Source: Gordonia mangrovi (GTDB lineage: Bacteria > Actinomycetota > Actinomycetes > Mycobacteriales > Mycobacteriaceae). Taken from it: a stretch of DNA of 64,000 bases. The notes beneath the pieces are model-generated. The model was not told the DNA's origin. It did not search any database and saw only the letters and a program-made list of their open reading frames with translations. Position numbers and translations under genes: made by a program. The stretch spans positions 5,270,001-5,334,000 of the forward strand of contig NZ_CP102850.1 of NCBI RefSeq assembly GCF_024734075.1, read 5' to 3'. Positions 17,844 to 25,368 of this stretch are shown one piece after another; position 1 is the first letter of the stretch; each line of letters begins with the position of its first letter.

Positions 17844-17862
17844 TGGGTGAGAGTGTCACCCA
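17844..17862. repeat. Short hairpin downstream of the small broken gene
   Basis: Arms TGGGTGA and TCACCCA with the loop GAGTG, 28 bases after the small gene's stop. It could serve as a weak terminator for that gene or for livK read from the other side. Confidence 0.5.
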
Positions 17863-17964
17863 CTATCGCGGTTCCTACGTGGGACACACTGCGGTACACG
17901 TGTATGTAGTCACTGATAACCCGGGCCCTGCTGCCGCCCGGACGCACCCGCATCGTGCTGTGTC

Positions 17965-19194
17965 CTACTTGACCTCGTACACCCAGATCAGCGAGGAGGT
18001 GAGCTCGCCGGTGGGGCTCCACTCGTACGGGCGTGCCAGGCCCGACCCCTGGTAGTCGCTGACGTAGGAAAGGAGTTCCGGACGCGTCAGGTTGCCCTCG
18101 GCGATGCCCTTCATCAGGATCGAGGCGAGGTCATAGGCTTCCACCGAGTACACGCCGGGCGCCTGGTTGAACGCCGCCTCGTAGTCGGACTTGAATTGAT
18201 CCGGCGCCGGCCCGCACGGACAGGACAGGATCGCGCCCGTGGCGCTGTCGCCGGCCTGGGCGGTGAACTGGGGATCGTTGGCGCCGTCGCCCGAGACGAA
18301 TGTCTCCTGGTATCCGGCGGTCTTCAGCTGCTGGGCCAGCGGCGCGGCCTCGGCGTAGTACCCGGAGTAGAACACCGCGTCCGGGTCGGCGGCGGTGACC
18401 TTCGAGATGATCGCGGAGAACTCGCGGTCACCCTTCTTGACGTCACCCGAGCAGCTCGCGTCAGCGGCTGCGCCGAGCGACTGGGTCATCGCCTGGGCAA
18501 GTCCCACACCGTAATCGGTGTCGTCCTTGATCACGCAGACCTTCTCCTTGCCCATCGTGCCGGTGATGTAGTCGGCCAGCGCGGGACCCTGCACATCGTC
18601 ATTGGCGAGCCCGCGGAAGAAGGTCTTCCACCCGTTGTCGGTCAAGGTCGGGTCGGTCGCCGATGCGGTGACCGACACGAGGCCGGCCTGGTTGAAGATG
18701 CCGCCGGTGGCCTTGGTCTCACCGGAGAATGCCGGCCCGATGAGTCCCACGATCGACTCGTCGTTGACGATCTGTGGGGCCACCTGGGTGGCCTTCTGCG
18801 GGTCTCCCTCGGTGTCGAAGGTCCGCAGAACGATCTGGCAGTTCGGGTTGGCCTCGTTGTGGTGGTCCACCGCCAGCTGCGCGCCGTTCTTGATGTTGAT
18901 GCCGAGCGCGGCGTCGGCGCCGGTCAGTGCACCGGCCATGGCGATCGTCGTCTCGGGGCATTCGGCGTTGCCGTCCCCCGCCGCGGTGAGGGCGTCAGAC
19001 TCCGATGCCGCCGGCAGCTCGTTGCCCTGGGTGTCTATCTGGGCCAGCGGCGCGATGGTCAAACCGGAACCGCCAGCGGTTGATCCGCCGTCTGCGCCAG
19101 TGCCGGAATCGCTCGATTTGTCGCTACACGCGGATACGGCGAGCACGCCCGCCAACGCTACCGCGAGGGCACCTGTCGTCATACGACGATGCAT
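17965..19194 (-). CDS. livK: Branched-chain amino-acid ABC transporter, substrate-binding lipoprotein
   Basis: A 409-residue periplasmic-binding-protein type I. The lipoprotein signal ends in LAVSAC (Cys23 from the ATG chosen). The Leu/Ile/Val-binding fold follows: ALTGADAALGINIKNGAQLA, VGLIGPAFSGETKA, VSVTASATDPTLT, the phrase VCVIKDDTDYGVGLAQ and DAVFYSGYYAEAAPL. ATG at 19194 with AGGGG just upstream is preferred over a codon 87 bases further out. The permeases and LivG that should follow are missing and LivF is truncated, so this receptor is probably orphaned unless it docks to a transporter encoded elsewhere. Confidence 0.9.
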   Translation of the reverse strand: MHRRMTTGALAVALAGVLAVSACSDKSSDSGTGADGGSTAGGSGLTIAPLAQIDTQGNELPAASESDALTAAGDGNAECPETTIAMAGALTGADAALGINIKNGAQLAVDHHNEANPNCQIVLRTFDTEGDPQKATQVAPQIVNDESIVGLIGPAFSGETKATGGIFNQAGLVSVTASATDPTLTDNGWKTFFRGLANDDVQGPALADYITGTMGKEKVCVIKDDTDYGVGLAQAMTQSLGAAADASCSGDVKKGDREFSAIISKVTAADPDAVFYSGYYAEAAPLAQQLKTAGYQETFVSGDGANDPQFTAQAGDSATGAILSCPCGPAPDQFKSDYEAAFNQAPGVYSVEAYDLASILMKGIAEGNLTRPELLSYVSDYQGSGLARPYEWSPTGELTSSLIWVYEVK

Positions 19195-19376
19195 TCCCCT
19201 ACCCCTTTGCTTTCCCACCCTGCCGGCGCAGCTCGGATGCCTGCTGCCGGCAGGTCTGCTGAGGAGACCTTGAGAAGACATAGACCGAAAGCCGGTACTG
19301 CGCCCAGGATCTGGGAGGAACCCGCACGAAGCCTGGGCGCGTTCTCACAGATTCAACGGCGGCACCGTGCAGGTCG

Positions 19377-19997
19377 TCAGGTGTCGGACCCCAGCGTCTC
19401 AACCACCACCTGCGCGACCGCCTTCATGGTGGTGCGCCGGTCCATCGCAGCACGCTGAATCCATTTGAACGCTTCGGGTTCGGTCATCGAGTGCTTCTCC
19501 ATCAGCAATCCCTTCGCGCGCTCGACCAGTTTGCGCGTTTCGAGACGATCGGTGATGGTGGCGACTTCCTTCTCGAGCGCGACCACCTCGTGATATCGAC
19601 TCACCGCCACCTCGATGGCGGGCACCAGATCGGCCTTGGTGAACGGTTTCACCAGGTAGGCCATCGCACCGGCGTCACGAGCCTTCTCGATGAACTCACG
19701 CTGGCTGAATGCGGTCAGCATCACCACCGCGGCGAGTTTGCGTTGCGCGATCTCCGACGCTGCGTCGATGCCGTCGCGGACGGGCATCTTCACGTCCATG
19801 ATCACCAGATCGGGTGTGAGGCTCTCGGTCAGCTCGACGGCGACCTGACCGTTGGGCGCCTCCCCCACGACGTCGTACCCCTCTTCGCGGAGCATCTCGA
19901 TCAGATCCATCCGGATCAACGAGTCGTCCTCGGCGACGAGCACCCGGTGCGTCGTCTGTTCACCGGTCCGAGCCGCAGCCCTGTCTGCCACCGTCAC
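19377..19997 (-). CDS. pdtaR: ANTAR-domain response regulator PdtaR (Rv1626-like)
   Basis: About 206 residues. The receiver domain (about 20-140) has the acidic pair in LVAEDDSLIRMD, the phosphoacceptor Asp in LVIMDVKMPVRDG, the conserved Thr/Ser in VVMLTAFS and Lys in AYLVKPFTKADL. The ANTAR RNA-binding domain (about 150-205) has ETRKLVERAKGLLMEKHSMT and FKWIQRAAMDRRTTM. In mycobacteria PdtaR is phosphorylated by PdtaS and acts as an antiterminator by binding paired hairpins. GTG at 19997 sits 4 bases after AGGAGG; a second GTG six bases on is also possible. It is divergent from the CAA tRNA gene. Confidence 0.95.
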   Translation of the reverse strand: MTVADRAAARTGEQTTHRVLVAEDDSLIRMDLIEMLREEGYDVVGEAPNGQVAVELTESLTPDLVIMDVKMPVRDGIDAASEIAQRKLAAVVMLTAFSQREFIEKARDAGAMAYLVKPFTKADLVPAIEVAVSRYHEVVALEKEVATITDRLETRKLVERAKGLLMEKHSMTEPEAFKWIQRAAMDRRTTMKAVAQVVVETLGSDT

Positions 19998-20068
19998 ATC
20001 CCCTCCTCGGAACGCCTTCCCCTGACCAGCACGATTCATCTTCGGAGCTGATGCGTGAAGAGTACCGG

Positions 20069-20099
20069 TTGGCTCGCGACGGGGCTGATCATCTAGAGT
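20069..20099 (+). promoter_or_regulatory. Candidate promoter of the tRNA gene
   Basis: A TTGGCT (-35) and TAGAGT (-10) pair with 19-base spacing ends 41 bases before the tRNA. Plausible but not unique in such DNA. Confidence 0.4.
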
Positions 20100-20140
20100 G
20101 GGCTGTCGCGACTGCCACACACCGTGACAGCGCGGCACAC

Positions 20141-20217
20141 GCCCTCGTAGCCCAATTGGCAGAGGCAACGGATTCAAAACCCGTCCAGTGTGAGTTCGAG
20201 TCTCACCGAGGGCACCA
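20141..20217 (+). tRNA. tRNA-Leu, anticodon CAA, CCA encoded
   Basis: The 77 bases fold as a cloverleaf. The acceptor arms GCCCTCG and CGAGGGC pair fully. The D arm has GCC/GGC (three pairs). The anticodon loop is TTCAAAA with anticodon CAA. The T arm is GTGAG-TTCGAGT-CTCAC, followed by discriminator A and an encoded CCA. A Leu identity fits the anticodon and A73. The variable loop is only five bases (CCAGT), whereas Leu tRNAs are normally class II with a long variable arm. The anticodon stem has one A-C mismatch at its loop end. Confidence 0.9.
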
Positions 20218-20218
20218 T

Positions 20219-20243
20219 GAAACCCCTGCTCAGCAGGGGTTTC
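20219..20243 (+). terminator. Rho-independent-like terminator of the tRNA
   Basis: Arms GAAACCCCTGCT and AGCAGGGGTTTC meet with a single central base, starting one base after the CCA end. The 3' arm ends in TTT. Its sequence agrees at 23 of 25 positions with a hairpin at 22576-22600. Confidence 0.8.
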
Positions 20244-20655
20244 GCGCATTCAGCGTCGTCCCGACGTCGGCCCCCACGCTCCGTATATGGAGCGTCGGCG
20301 GGACAACTCATCAGCGCGGTCGATCTCACACCCGGCACGATCGTTGCCGGATCGCGATGGGTCGTTCATCAATGCGCGGCGACGTGGGCGAAGCATTCCG
20401 GAGTGATCCCAGACGACGCCCTTGCCCTGAGCCAGCAGAATCCACGATGCATCCCTCGCCGACAGCCGGGGCCACGGCAAGCCCCCGTTGGCGAACCACG
20501 CCCCACCGCGCCGCTCGGGCCACTTTCCAGAACCCGCCCATCGCTGCCCCACAGTCGCTTTCGCGTCGCTCGCAACCGGCTGGGCGCGTCCTCCGCGGTT
20601 GACACCCGCCGACGCCGCGAGGATCGACGCCGGCCGCGTCCGGCCACCCTCGGAA
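20244..20655. other. Intergenic stretch without a recognisable gene
   Basis: About 0.4 kb between the tRNA terminator and the peroxiredoxin promoter. Near its start an imperfect long hairpin surrounds the inner stem CGCTCC-GTATAT-GGAGCG (about 20277-20294), with flanking GTC-CCGACG and CGTCGG-CGG-GAC. Open frames on both strands are Arg/Pro-rich and family-less. I see no gene here. Confidence 0.55.
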
Positions 20656-20671
20656 ATACCCCCTGGGGTAT
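20656..20671 (+). promoter_or_regulatory. CsoR/RcnR-type operator overlapping a -10 box
   Basis: ATACCCC-CT-GGGGTAT is a perfect 16-bp palindrome of the kind bound by CsoR-family repressors (copper sensors, and the persulfide sensor CstR). The last bases form the promoter element TATGAT at 20669-20674, so a bound repressor would block RNA polymerase. The peroxiredoxin start codon is 46 bases downstream. Confidence 0.6.
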
Positions 20672-20717
20672 GATTGTTGCACCGAGTGTCGAAACCATCG
20701 GCTGAGAGGACACCATC

Positions 20718-21446
20718 ATGACCACCACCGAGCCCGAGACCAGCACCCCCACCCGTCTGCCCCGCATCGGCGAGCCCGCACCGGAGTTCACCGCGGTGAC
20801 CACCCAGGGCGAGATCAACTTCCCCTCCGACTACGCCGGCAAGTGGGTCATCCTGTTCTCCCACCCGGCCGACTTCACCCCCGTCTGCACGTCCGAGTTC
20901 ATCACCTTCGCGGCCATGCAGAACGAGTTCAGCGCCTACAACACCGATCTGGTGGGACTGTCGGTGGACGGCCTCTACAGCCACATCGCGTGGCTGCGCA
21001 CCATTCGGGAGAAGATCAGCTTCAACGGCCACTCCGACGTGGAGGTCACCTTCCCGCTGATCGAGGACATCACCATGGAGGTCGCCACCAAGTACGGCAT
21101 GATCATGCCCGGTGAGGACAGCACCAAGGCCGTGCGTGCGGTGTTTGTCGTCGACCCGGAAGGCATCGTCCGGACACTGCTCTACTACCCGCTGAGCCTC
21201 GGCCGGAACTTCGACGAGCTGCTCCGCATCGTCAAGGGACTGCAGGCAGCCGACCACTTCGCGGTCGCCACCCCCGCGGACTGGCGCCCCGGCGACAAGG
21301 TCATCGTGCCGACCGCGGGTTCCTGCGGAACGGCCAAGGACCGGATGACAGACGTCGAGAGCGGGATGGACTGCCAGGACTGGTTCTTCTGCACCAAGGA
21401 CATCTCCGCCGACGAGGTCGAGGAGGCGATCCGCGCGAAGAACTGA
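20718..21446 (+). CDS. Peroxiredoxin, 1-Cys/Prx6-type (AhpC/TSA family)
   Basis: A 242-residue thiol peroxidase. The N-terminal thioredoxin-like domain has the peroxidatic motif HPADFTPVCTSEF with Cys near residue 56, and the C-terminal 1-cysPrx dimer domain has Cys residues in AGSCGTAKD, GMDCQDWFFC. This arrangement is close to the archaeal-type Prx6 group, which reduces H2O2 and organic peroxides and may use the C-terminal cysteines for resolution. A GAGAGGA site 7 bases before the ATG fixes the start. Regulation probably acts through the palindrome over its -10 box, implying induction by metal or sulfur species rather than by peroxide alone (inference). Confidence 0.93.
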   Translation: MTTTEPETSTPTRLPRIGEPAPEFTAVTTQGEINFPSDYAGKWVILFSHPADFTPVCTSEFITFAAMQNEFSAYNTDLVGLSVDGLYSHIAWLRTIREKISFNGHSDVEVTFPLIEDITMEVATKYGMIMPGEDSTKAVRAVFVVDPEGIVRTLLYYPLSLGRNFDELLRIVKGLQAADHFAVATPADWRPGDKVIVPTAGSCGTAKDRMTDVESGMDCQDWFFCTKDISADEVEEAIRAKN

Positions 21447-21627
21447 GCCCCAGTACCGCAGGACCTCGGCGTTGTGCCGAGCCATGGCGATCCTCGCCCG
21501 AGGCGCGTGATCCCCGGAATCCCACACTGGAGCTGTGCGCCAGCCGTTCCATCTACGGATTCGACCACTCGGGCGAGGTCGGGCCTCTTCCAGTTCGCCG
21601 GCCGGCGCCGCCGTCGGCGGCGAGCGC

Positions 21628-22491
21628 TCAGCTCAGCACGTGCAGATTCTCGCCGGTCGCCGCATAGGCGGTGGCGAAACCGTCGGCCGTCAACGCCTCC
21701 GCGCTTCCGACGAACGACCGCTTCTCCCACGTGTCTCCATCGTGGCTGCGCCACGCGTTGCCGTCGCCATCGATACCCCACAAAGCCTCTCGGGTGCCGG
21801 CAAGCAGCATCAGGTCCGGCGCGCCTCCGACAACCTCGAAAGACGAGCCGTCATCGATGCTGCGCTGCACCCCTGCCGTGGTCAGCGCCCACACACCGCC
21901 GGGCCCAATGGTCAGCGATGCCGCCGCCAGAGCGGCGCCTGGCGACCAGGAGAGGCCACCGTCGACTGACACACGAAGCCCAGTGGTGCCGTCGAATCCG
22001 ATCACATAAGCGCCGTCGGTGGCCAACGCATGAAAGTCGACCTCACCACCGAGCGACTGATCCATCCACGTTCTTCCACCGTCATTGCTGCGGCGTAGTC
22101 CGAGCGGGTTGGGCGCCTCACTCGATGGGCCGGGGTGACCCGAGGTGACCAGCGTGTCCGTACCCGATGCTCCACTGAAACCCATCAGGTCGTCGTCGGA
22201 GGACCCCACCTTGGTCGCATTCCCGTCGGAATTCACCGCCCACACACCGGAGTGGGTTCCAGCCAGAATCGTTCCGTCGGCGTCGATGTGGAGACCGTGT
22301 ACGTGATCGAGCCTCGGGCTCAGCGCGACCCGCGACACTCCACCATCGGCCTCGGCCGTGGACGGCAGACCCGGCGCGGAGGACGCCGCAAACGTCGACG
22401 ACTCCGTGGTCTCCGAGTTGCATCCGGCTGCGACTGCAACGACGACGGTGGTGGTGAGGGTCAGCGCGACCATCCTGCCTCGCAACGACAC
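21628..22491 (-). CDS. BNR-repeat lipoprotein (F510_1955/sortilin-like beta-propeller)
   Basis: A 287-residue exported lipoprotein. The signal peptide has lipobox VAAGC (Cys24). The mature part is a beta-propeller with BNR/Asp-box elements: SNDGGRTWMD, SVDGGLSWSP and SIDDGSSFE. The characteristic openers are DHVHGLHIDADGTI, GTHSGVWAV, MGFSG, SGHPGPSSEAPNPLGLRRS and DFHALA. This family is annotated as glycosylhydrolase-like but no catalytic residues are established. It is likely anchored to the outside of the membrane. It is divergent from the acetyltransferase at 22692, with two strong hairpins between them. Confidence 0.85.
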   Translation of the reverse strand: MSLRGRMVALTLTTTVVVAVAAGCNSETTESSTFAASSAPGLPSTAEADGGVSRVALSPRLDHVHGLHIDADGTILAGTHSGVWAVNSDGNATKVGSSDDDLMGFSGASGTDTLVTSGHPGPSSEAPNPLGLRRSNDGGRTWMDQSLGGEVDFHALATDGAYVIGFDGTTGLRVSVDGGLSWSPGAALAAASLTIGPGGVWALTTAGVQRSIDDGSSFEVVGGAPDLMLLAGTREALWGIDGDGNAWRSHDGDTWEKRSFVGSAEALTADGFATAYAATGENLHVLS

Positions 22492-22573
22492 GGCTCGACT
22501 CCTTCGAAGTTACAACGAAACCAGGATACCCGGCCTTCCTTCGCCCACGACCACCCTCGCCGCGGTCCGCCAA

Positions 22574-22602
22574 CCGAAACCCCTGCACAGCGGGGGTTTC
22601 GG
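22574..22602. repeat. Hairpin related to the tRNA terminator
   Basis: Arms CCGAAACCCC and GGGGTTTCGG, extended inward by three more pairs including one wobble, with the loop ACA. The core is 23/25 identical to the tRNA terminator at 20219. Here it lies between two divergent genes, where a terminator is not expected. Confidence 0.75.
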
Positions 22603-22603
22603 T

Positions 22604-22642
22604 GCCGTAGATCCGAGTCAGATACTGACTCCGATCTACGGC
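22604..22642. repeat. Long imperfect palindrome
   Basis: Outer arms GCCGTAGATC and GATCTACGGC (10 bp), one C-C mismatch, inner arms GAGTCA and TGACTC (6 bp) and the loop GATAC. It begins one base after the previous hairpin and ends 49 bases before the acetyltransferase start. It could be a leader structure or an operator. Confidence 0.75.
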
Positions 22643-22691
22643 GCTTTCTGATGAGATCGGATTGAGAGATTCGCATGCGACCGTTTCGGGC

Positions 22692-23297
22692 ATGACATTG
22701 ATCCAAGAACCCGACGACGCCACCACGAGTAGCCCCCTCGACGTCACACCGACCAACGACCACGCCACGGTCGCTGCGCTTCTCACCCAGGCCTTCGCCG
22801 ACGACCCGGTGATGGTGTGGATGCAGCCGGACACCCGCCGCCAGCGGGTGTTGTGGGACATCGTGGTCAAGTATTTTCACGGCGCGCAATCCTGTTTCGA
22901 TCTGGCCGTCCGTGACGGCCGGCCCGTGGGCACTGCGGCCTGGGACCGGCCTGGGCATCGGACCTCCGCGCGTAACCAGGCACTGTCGCTGGTCGTCATG
23001 GCCCGCCGACTCGGCACCCGGACCCACCGCGGGATCGCCCTGGAGCACGAGTTCGCCAAGCACCGACCCAGCGAACCACACTGGTATCTCGGCCAGGTCG
23101 GTGCGGCAGAACGCGGGCGCGGGATCGGCACGGCGCTCTTGGAGTCCCGACTTGCCCAGATCGACGGCCCGGCCTACCTCGAGAGCTCCAATGTGCGCAA
23201 CATCCCCCTGTACGAGAGGTTCGGCTTCGAGGTGACCGGCGAGATAGCGCTACCTTTCGACGGCCCCCAGGTATGGCCGATGTACCGCCCGGCGTGA
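22692..23297 (+). CDS. GNAT-family N-acetyltransferase (paralogue 2)
   Basis: A 201-residue GNAT protein. The CoA-binding region is YLGQVGAAERGRGIGTALL (a more canonical RGxGxG/A loop than its paralogue). Other blocks shared with the gene at 15335-15904 are QAFADDPV, DLAVRDG, WDRPGH, LExEFAK and NIPLYERFGF. The N-terminal 15 residues are unique. There is no clear ribosome site at ATG 22692, and the long leader contains two stable hairpins, so expression may be post-transcriptionally controlled. Substrate unknown. Confidence 0.9.
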   Translation: MTLIQEPDDATTSSPLDVTPTNDHATVAALLTQAFADDPVMVWMQPDTRRQRVLWDIVVKYFHGAQSCFDLAVRDGRPVGTAAWDRPGHRTSARNQALSLVVMARRLGTRTHRGIALEHEFAKHRPSEPHWYLGQVGAAERGRGIGTALLESRLAQIDGPAYLESSNVRNIPLYERFGFEVTGEIALPFDGPQVWPMYRPA

Positions 23298-23377
23298 CGC
23301 GTGAAGCGCAGACCGACGATGTGAGGCCCGTGCCCCACATCGTCGGTCTGCAGCTCGTGTGCAGTCGTCGCCCGCGG

Positions 23378-23596
23378 TCAATAAACGGGCGGCTCCCCCT
23401 CCGCCGCCGGACCCTTCTCGACCGGCTTGTGCTCGATGATCGCCTTGTACGCGTGGTTCTCGTGGCGGATCATCGCGGCGAAGAAGCCGATGAACAGTGC
23501 GACCGCCAGGATGAAGGTGATCCACACACCCACGGAGAAACCACCGAAGGTGAAGACCACGCCGGCCTCGTCGTACGAATCGATGGGGTTGAACAT
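23378..23596 (-). CDS. Small single-span membrane protein coupled to amt
   Basis: A 72-residue protein. It has a short acidic N-terminus (FNPIDSYDEAG), one membrane helix (VGVWITFILAVALFIGFFAA, about residues 23-42) and a basic, then acidic/Pro-rich tail. Its ATG directly abuts the TAG stop of the ammonium transporter gene, with no bases between, so translation must be coupled. It has no known domain. The tight linkage suggests an accessory subunit or regulator of Amt (inference). Confidence 0.75.
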   Translation of the reverse strand: MFNPIDSYDEAGVVFTFGGFSVGVWITFILAVALFIGFFAAMIRHENHAYKAIIEHKPVEKGPAAEGEPPVY

Positions 23597-24967
23597 CTAC
23601 TTCACCTCTTCTTTCGGGATCGTGACGACCTCACCCGCGTCGTCGGCCGGCACGGCGACGATGTCACCGGTGTCGCCGCGCATGACGGTCACCGGGATGC
23701 CCTCGGGATAGGGCGTTGCCGGGACCTCGGCGAGGTCGAGGCCTTGCGCTTCGACCTCCGGCGGGATGCGCAGCATGCCGATCTTCTTCATACCCAGGGA
23801 CACCAGGTAGGCCGGGATGAACCCGAGCGCCATGAAGACCACCGCGCCGACGAACTGGCCCCAGAGCGAGATCGACGGATTGCCGTCGGTGTTGGGGTAT
23901 CCGGCCAGGAAGATGCCGACCATGACCACCGAGTACAGGCCGGCCCCGCCGTGGACCGCCACCGCACCCACCACGTCGTCGATCTTGAACTTCTCCAACA
24001 ACTTTCCGATGTACGGGATCAGACCGCCGGCACCGAGTGCGATGATGAACGCCAGGGCGGGATGGTAGAGATCGAGGCCGGCCGCGACACCGATCACGCC
24101 GGCGAGGCCACCCGAGATGGTCCAGAACGGCTCACCGCGCGACATCATGTAGGCGCCGATGATGCCGCCCGCCAAGCCCATCAACGTGTTGAAGGCGAAG
24201 GCCGACAACGTCGTCGGGCTGCCGTAGATGGTGGCGTACCCCTCGTTGCTGTAGATGACGCAGCCCATCAGGAAGCCGAAGAAGCCGGTGAAGATCAGCA
24301 TCAGCCCGACCATCGTGAGCGGCAGGTTGTGCGGCCGGATGGTGACCGGTGTGCCGTCGGCCTTGAACCGGCCCAGACGCGGACCGAGGTTGATCAAGAT
24401 GCCGAGCGCGGCGAATCCGGCGATCATGTGGACGCATCCGGCGGCGCCGACGTCGTGGAAGCCGAGTTCGGTCAACATCCAGCCGGCGCCGTGCCAGCCC
24501 CACGCCGCGCCGATGATCCACACGACCGAACCGACGAGGACGGTCAGCACCAGGAATGCGCTGGTGCGGATGCGCTCCAGCACCGCCCCGGACATGATCG
24601 AGCCGGTGGTGGCCGCGAACAGAGCAAACGCACCCCAGAAGATGCCGCTCGCGGAGTCCGCGGTGTTGGGCCCCATGTTGTCGCTCCAGGGCAGGGCCGC
24701 CTGCGCCGCGTCCGTCATCTCGATGAACCCGCTGGGCATCGCGTTGTACAGGAACCAGCCGACGAAGAAGAACGACGCGATGATCGTCGCGAAGGCGAGC
24801 AGATTCTTCATGGCCGTGGCGAGCACGTTCTTCGAGCGTGAAGCACCGACCTCGTAGGCCAGGAACCCTGCGTGGATGAGCATCATCAGGGCGATGGACA
24901 TCCAGTAGAAGAATTCGTTGTTGACCGACCCCATCGTGGTGATGGCGCCCTCTACATCTGGTGGCAC
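23597..24967 (-). CDS. amt: Ammonium transporter Amt
   Basis: A 456-residue Amt/Rh channel with 11 predicted helices. The signature stretches are LIHAGFLAYEVGASRSKNV, the first pore His in GCVHMIAGFAALG, GFFGFLMGCVIYSNEG and the second pore His in AVAVHGGAGLYSVV. A cytosolic tail of about 60 residues rich in Val/Asp/Glu follows. It imports ammonium, typically under nitrogen limitation. No glnK or amtB-type PII gene follows; the only partner is the 72-residue membrane protein. Gene direction is leftward from the 24968-25254 gap, where its promoter should lie. Confidence 0.95.
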   Translation of the reverse strand: MPPDVEGAITTMGSVNNEFFYWMSIALMMLIHAGFLAYEVGASRSKNVLATAMKNLLAFATIIASFFFVGWFLYNAMPSGFIEMTDAAQAALPWSDNMGPNTADSASGIFWGAFALFAATTGSIMSGAVLERIRTSAFLVLTVLVGSVVWIIGAAWGWHGAGWMLTELGFHDVGAAGCVHMIAGFAALGILINLGPRLGRFKADGTPVTIRPHNLPLTMVGLMLIFTGFFGFLMGCVIYSNEGYATIYGSPTTLSAFAFNTLMGLAGGIIGAYMMSRGEPFWTISGGLAGVIGVAAGLDLYHPALAFIIALGAGGLIPYIGKLLEKFKIDDVVGAVAVHGGAGLYSVVMVGIFLAGYPNTDGNPSISLWGQFVGAVVFMALGFIPAYLVSLGMKKIGMLRIPPEVEAQGLDLAEVPATPYPEGIPVTVMRGDTGDIVAVPADDAGEVVTIPKEEVK

Positions 24968-25254
24968 GGCAAACCTCCGCAGGCTTGGAGTGGGACAAGT
25001 GTTTCGTATCAGTGTTCAGCGCGCACTACCGGTGTACGCAGGATTGACGATAAGTTAGCGAACGTTCCGCCGCAGTCTCGGATGGTTAAGGCGACGTAAA
25101 TCCCACCGAGCGGGGCATCGGCTGCACAGTTCGCGCCCGAGGACGAAAGATTTTGCCACCCAACCGGACCGAACAGTATCCATCGGTTTCCGGGTCTGGC
25201 CTCACTCGCCAAATCCGCACCGTGAACCCAACCCCACGATTATGGTGGTGCGAC

Positions 25255-25368
25255 ATGGTCTCACGACAGCAATGGGAACGATGGACTCCGTGGCCGCAGA
25301 TCGAGGAGCTCGGCGGCGAGTTCGCCCGCCGGACCGGGCGCCTCGAGTCCGAATCGATGCACCGATGA
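25255..25368 (+). CDS. Possible 37-residue leader peptide upstream of a hydrolase
   Basis: A short frame with ATG behind GGTGGTG, reading MVSRQQWERWTPWPQIEELG and ending in a TGA that overlaps the hydrolase ATG (ATGA). The Trp-rich start and ordinary residue mix are unlike random high-GC frames. It could be a real small protein or a coupling peptide for the hydrolase. Not recognised as any family. Confidence 0.4.
   Translation: MVSRQQWERWTPWPQIEELGGEFARRTGRLESESMHR

Noticed and set aside
20141-20217. Reading the anticodon as TCA (opal suppressor or selenocysteine tRNA)
   Set aside because: It needs a shifted anticodon loop and a D stem starting G-G; the CAA reading keeps U33, a four-pair stem and a canonical T arm.
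20244-20717. Open frames on both strands between the tRNA and the peroxiredoxin gene
   Set aside because: No ribosome sites, no recognisable domains and Arg/Pro-rich composition typical of non-coding high-GC DNA.
24968-25254. A GlnR box upstream of amt
   Set aside because: A GAAAC half-site is visible in the reverse strand (ATACGAAACA), but the paired half at proper spacing does not match well enough.
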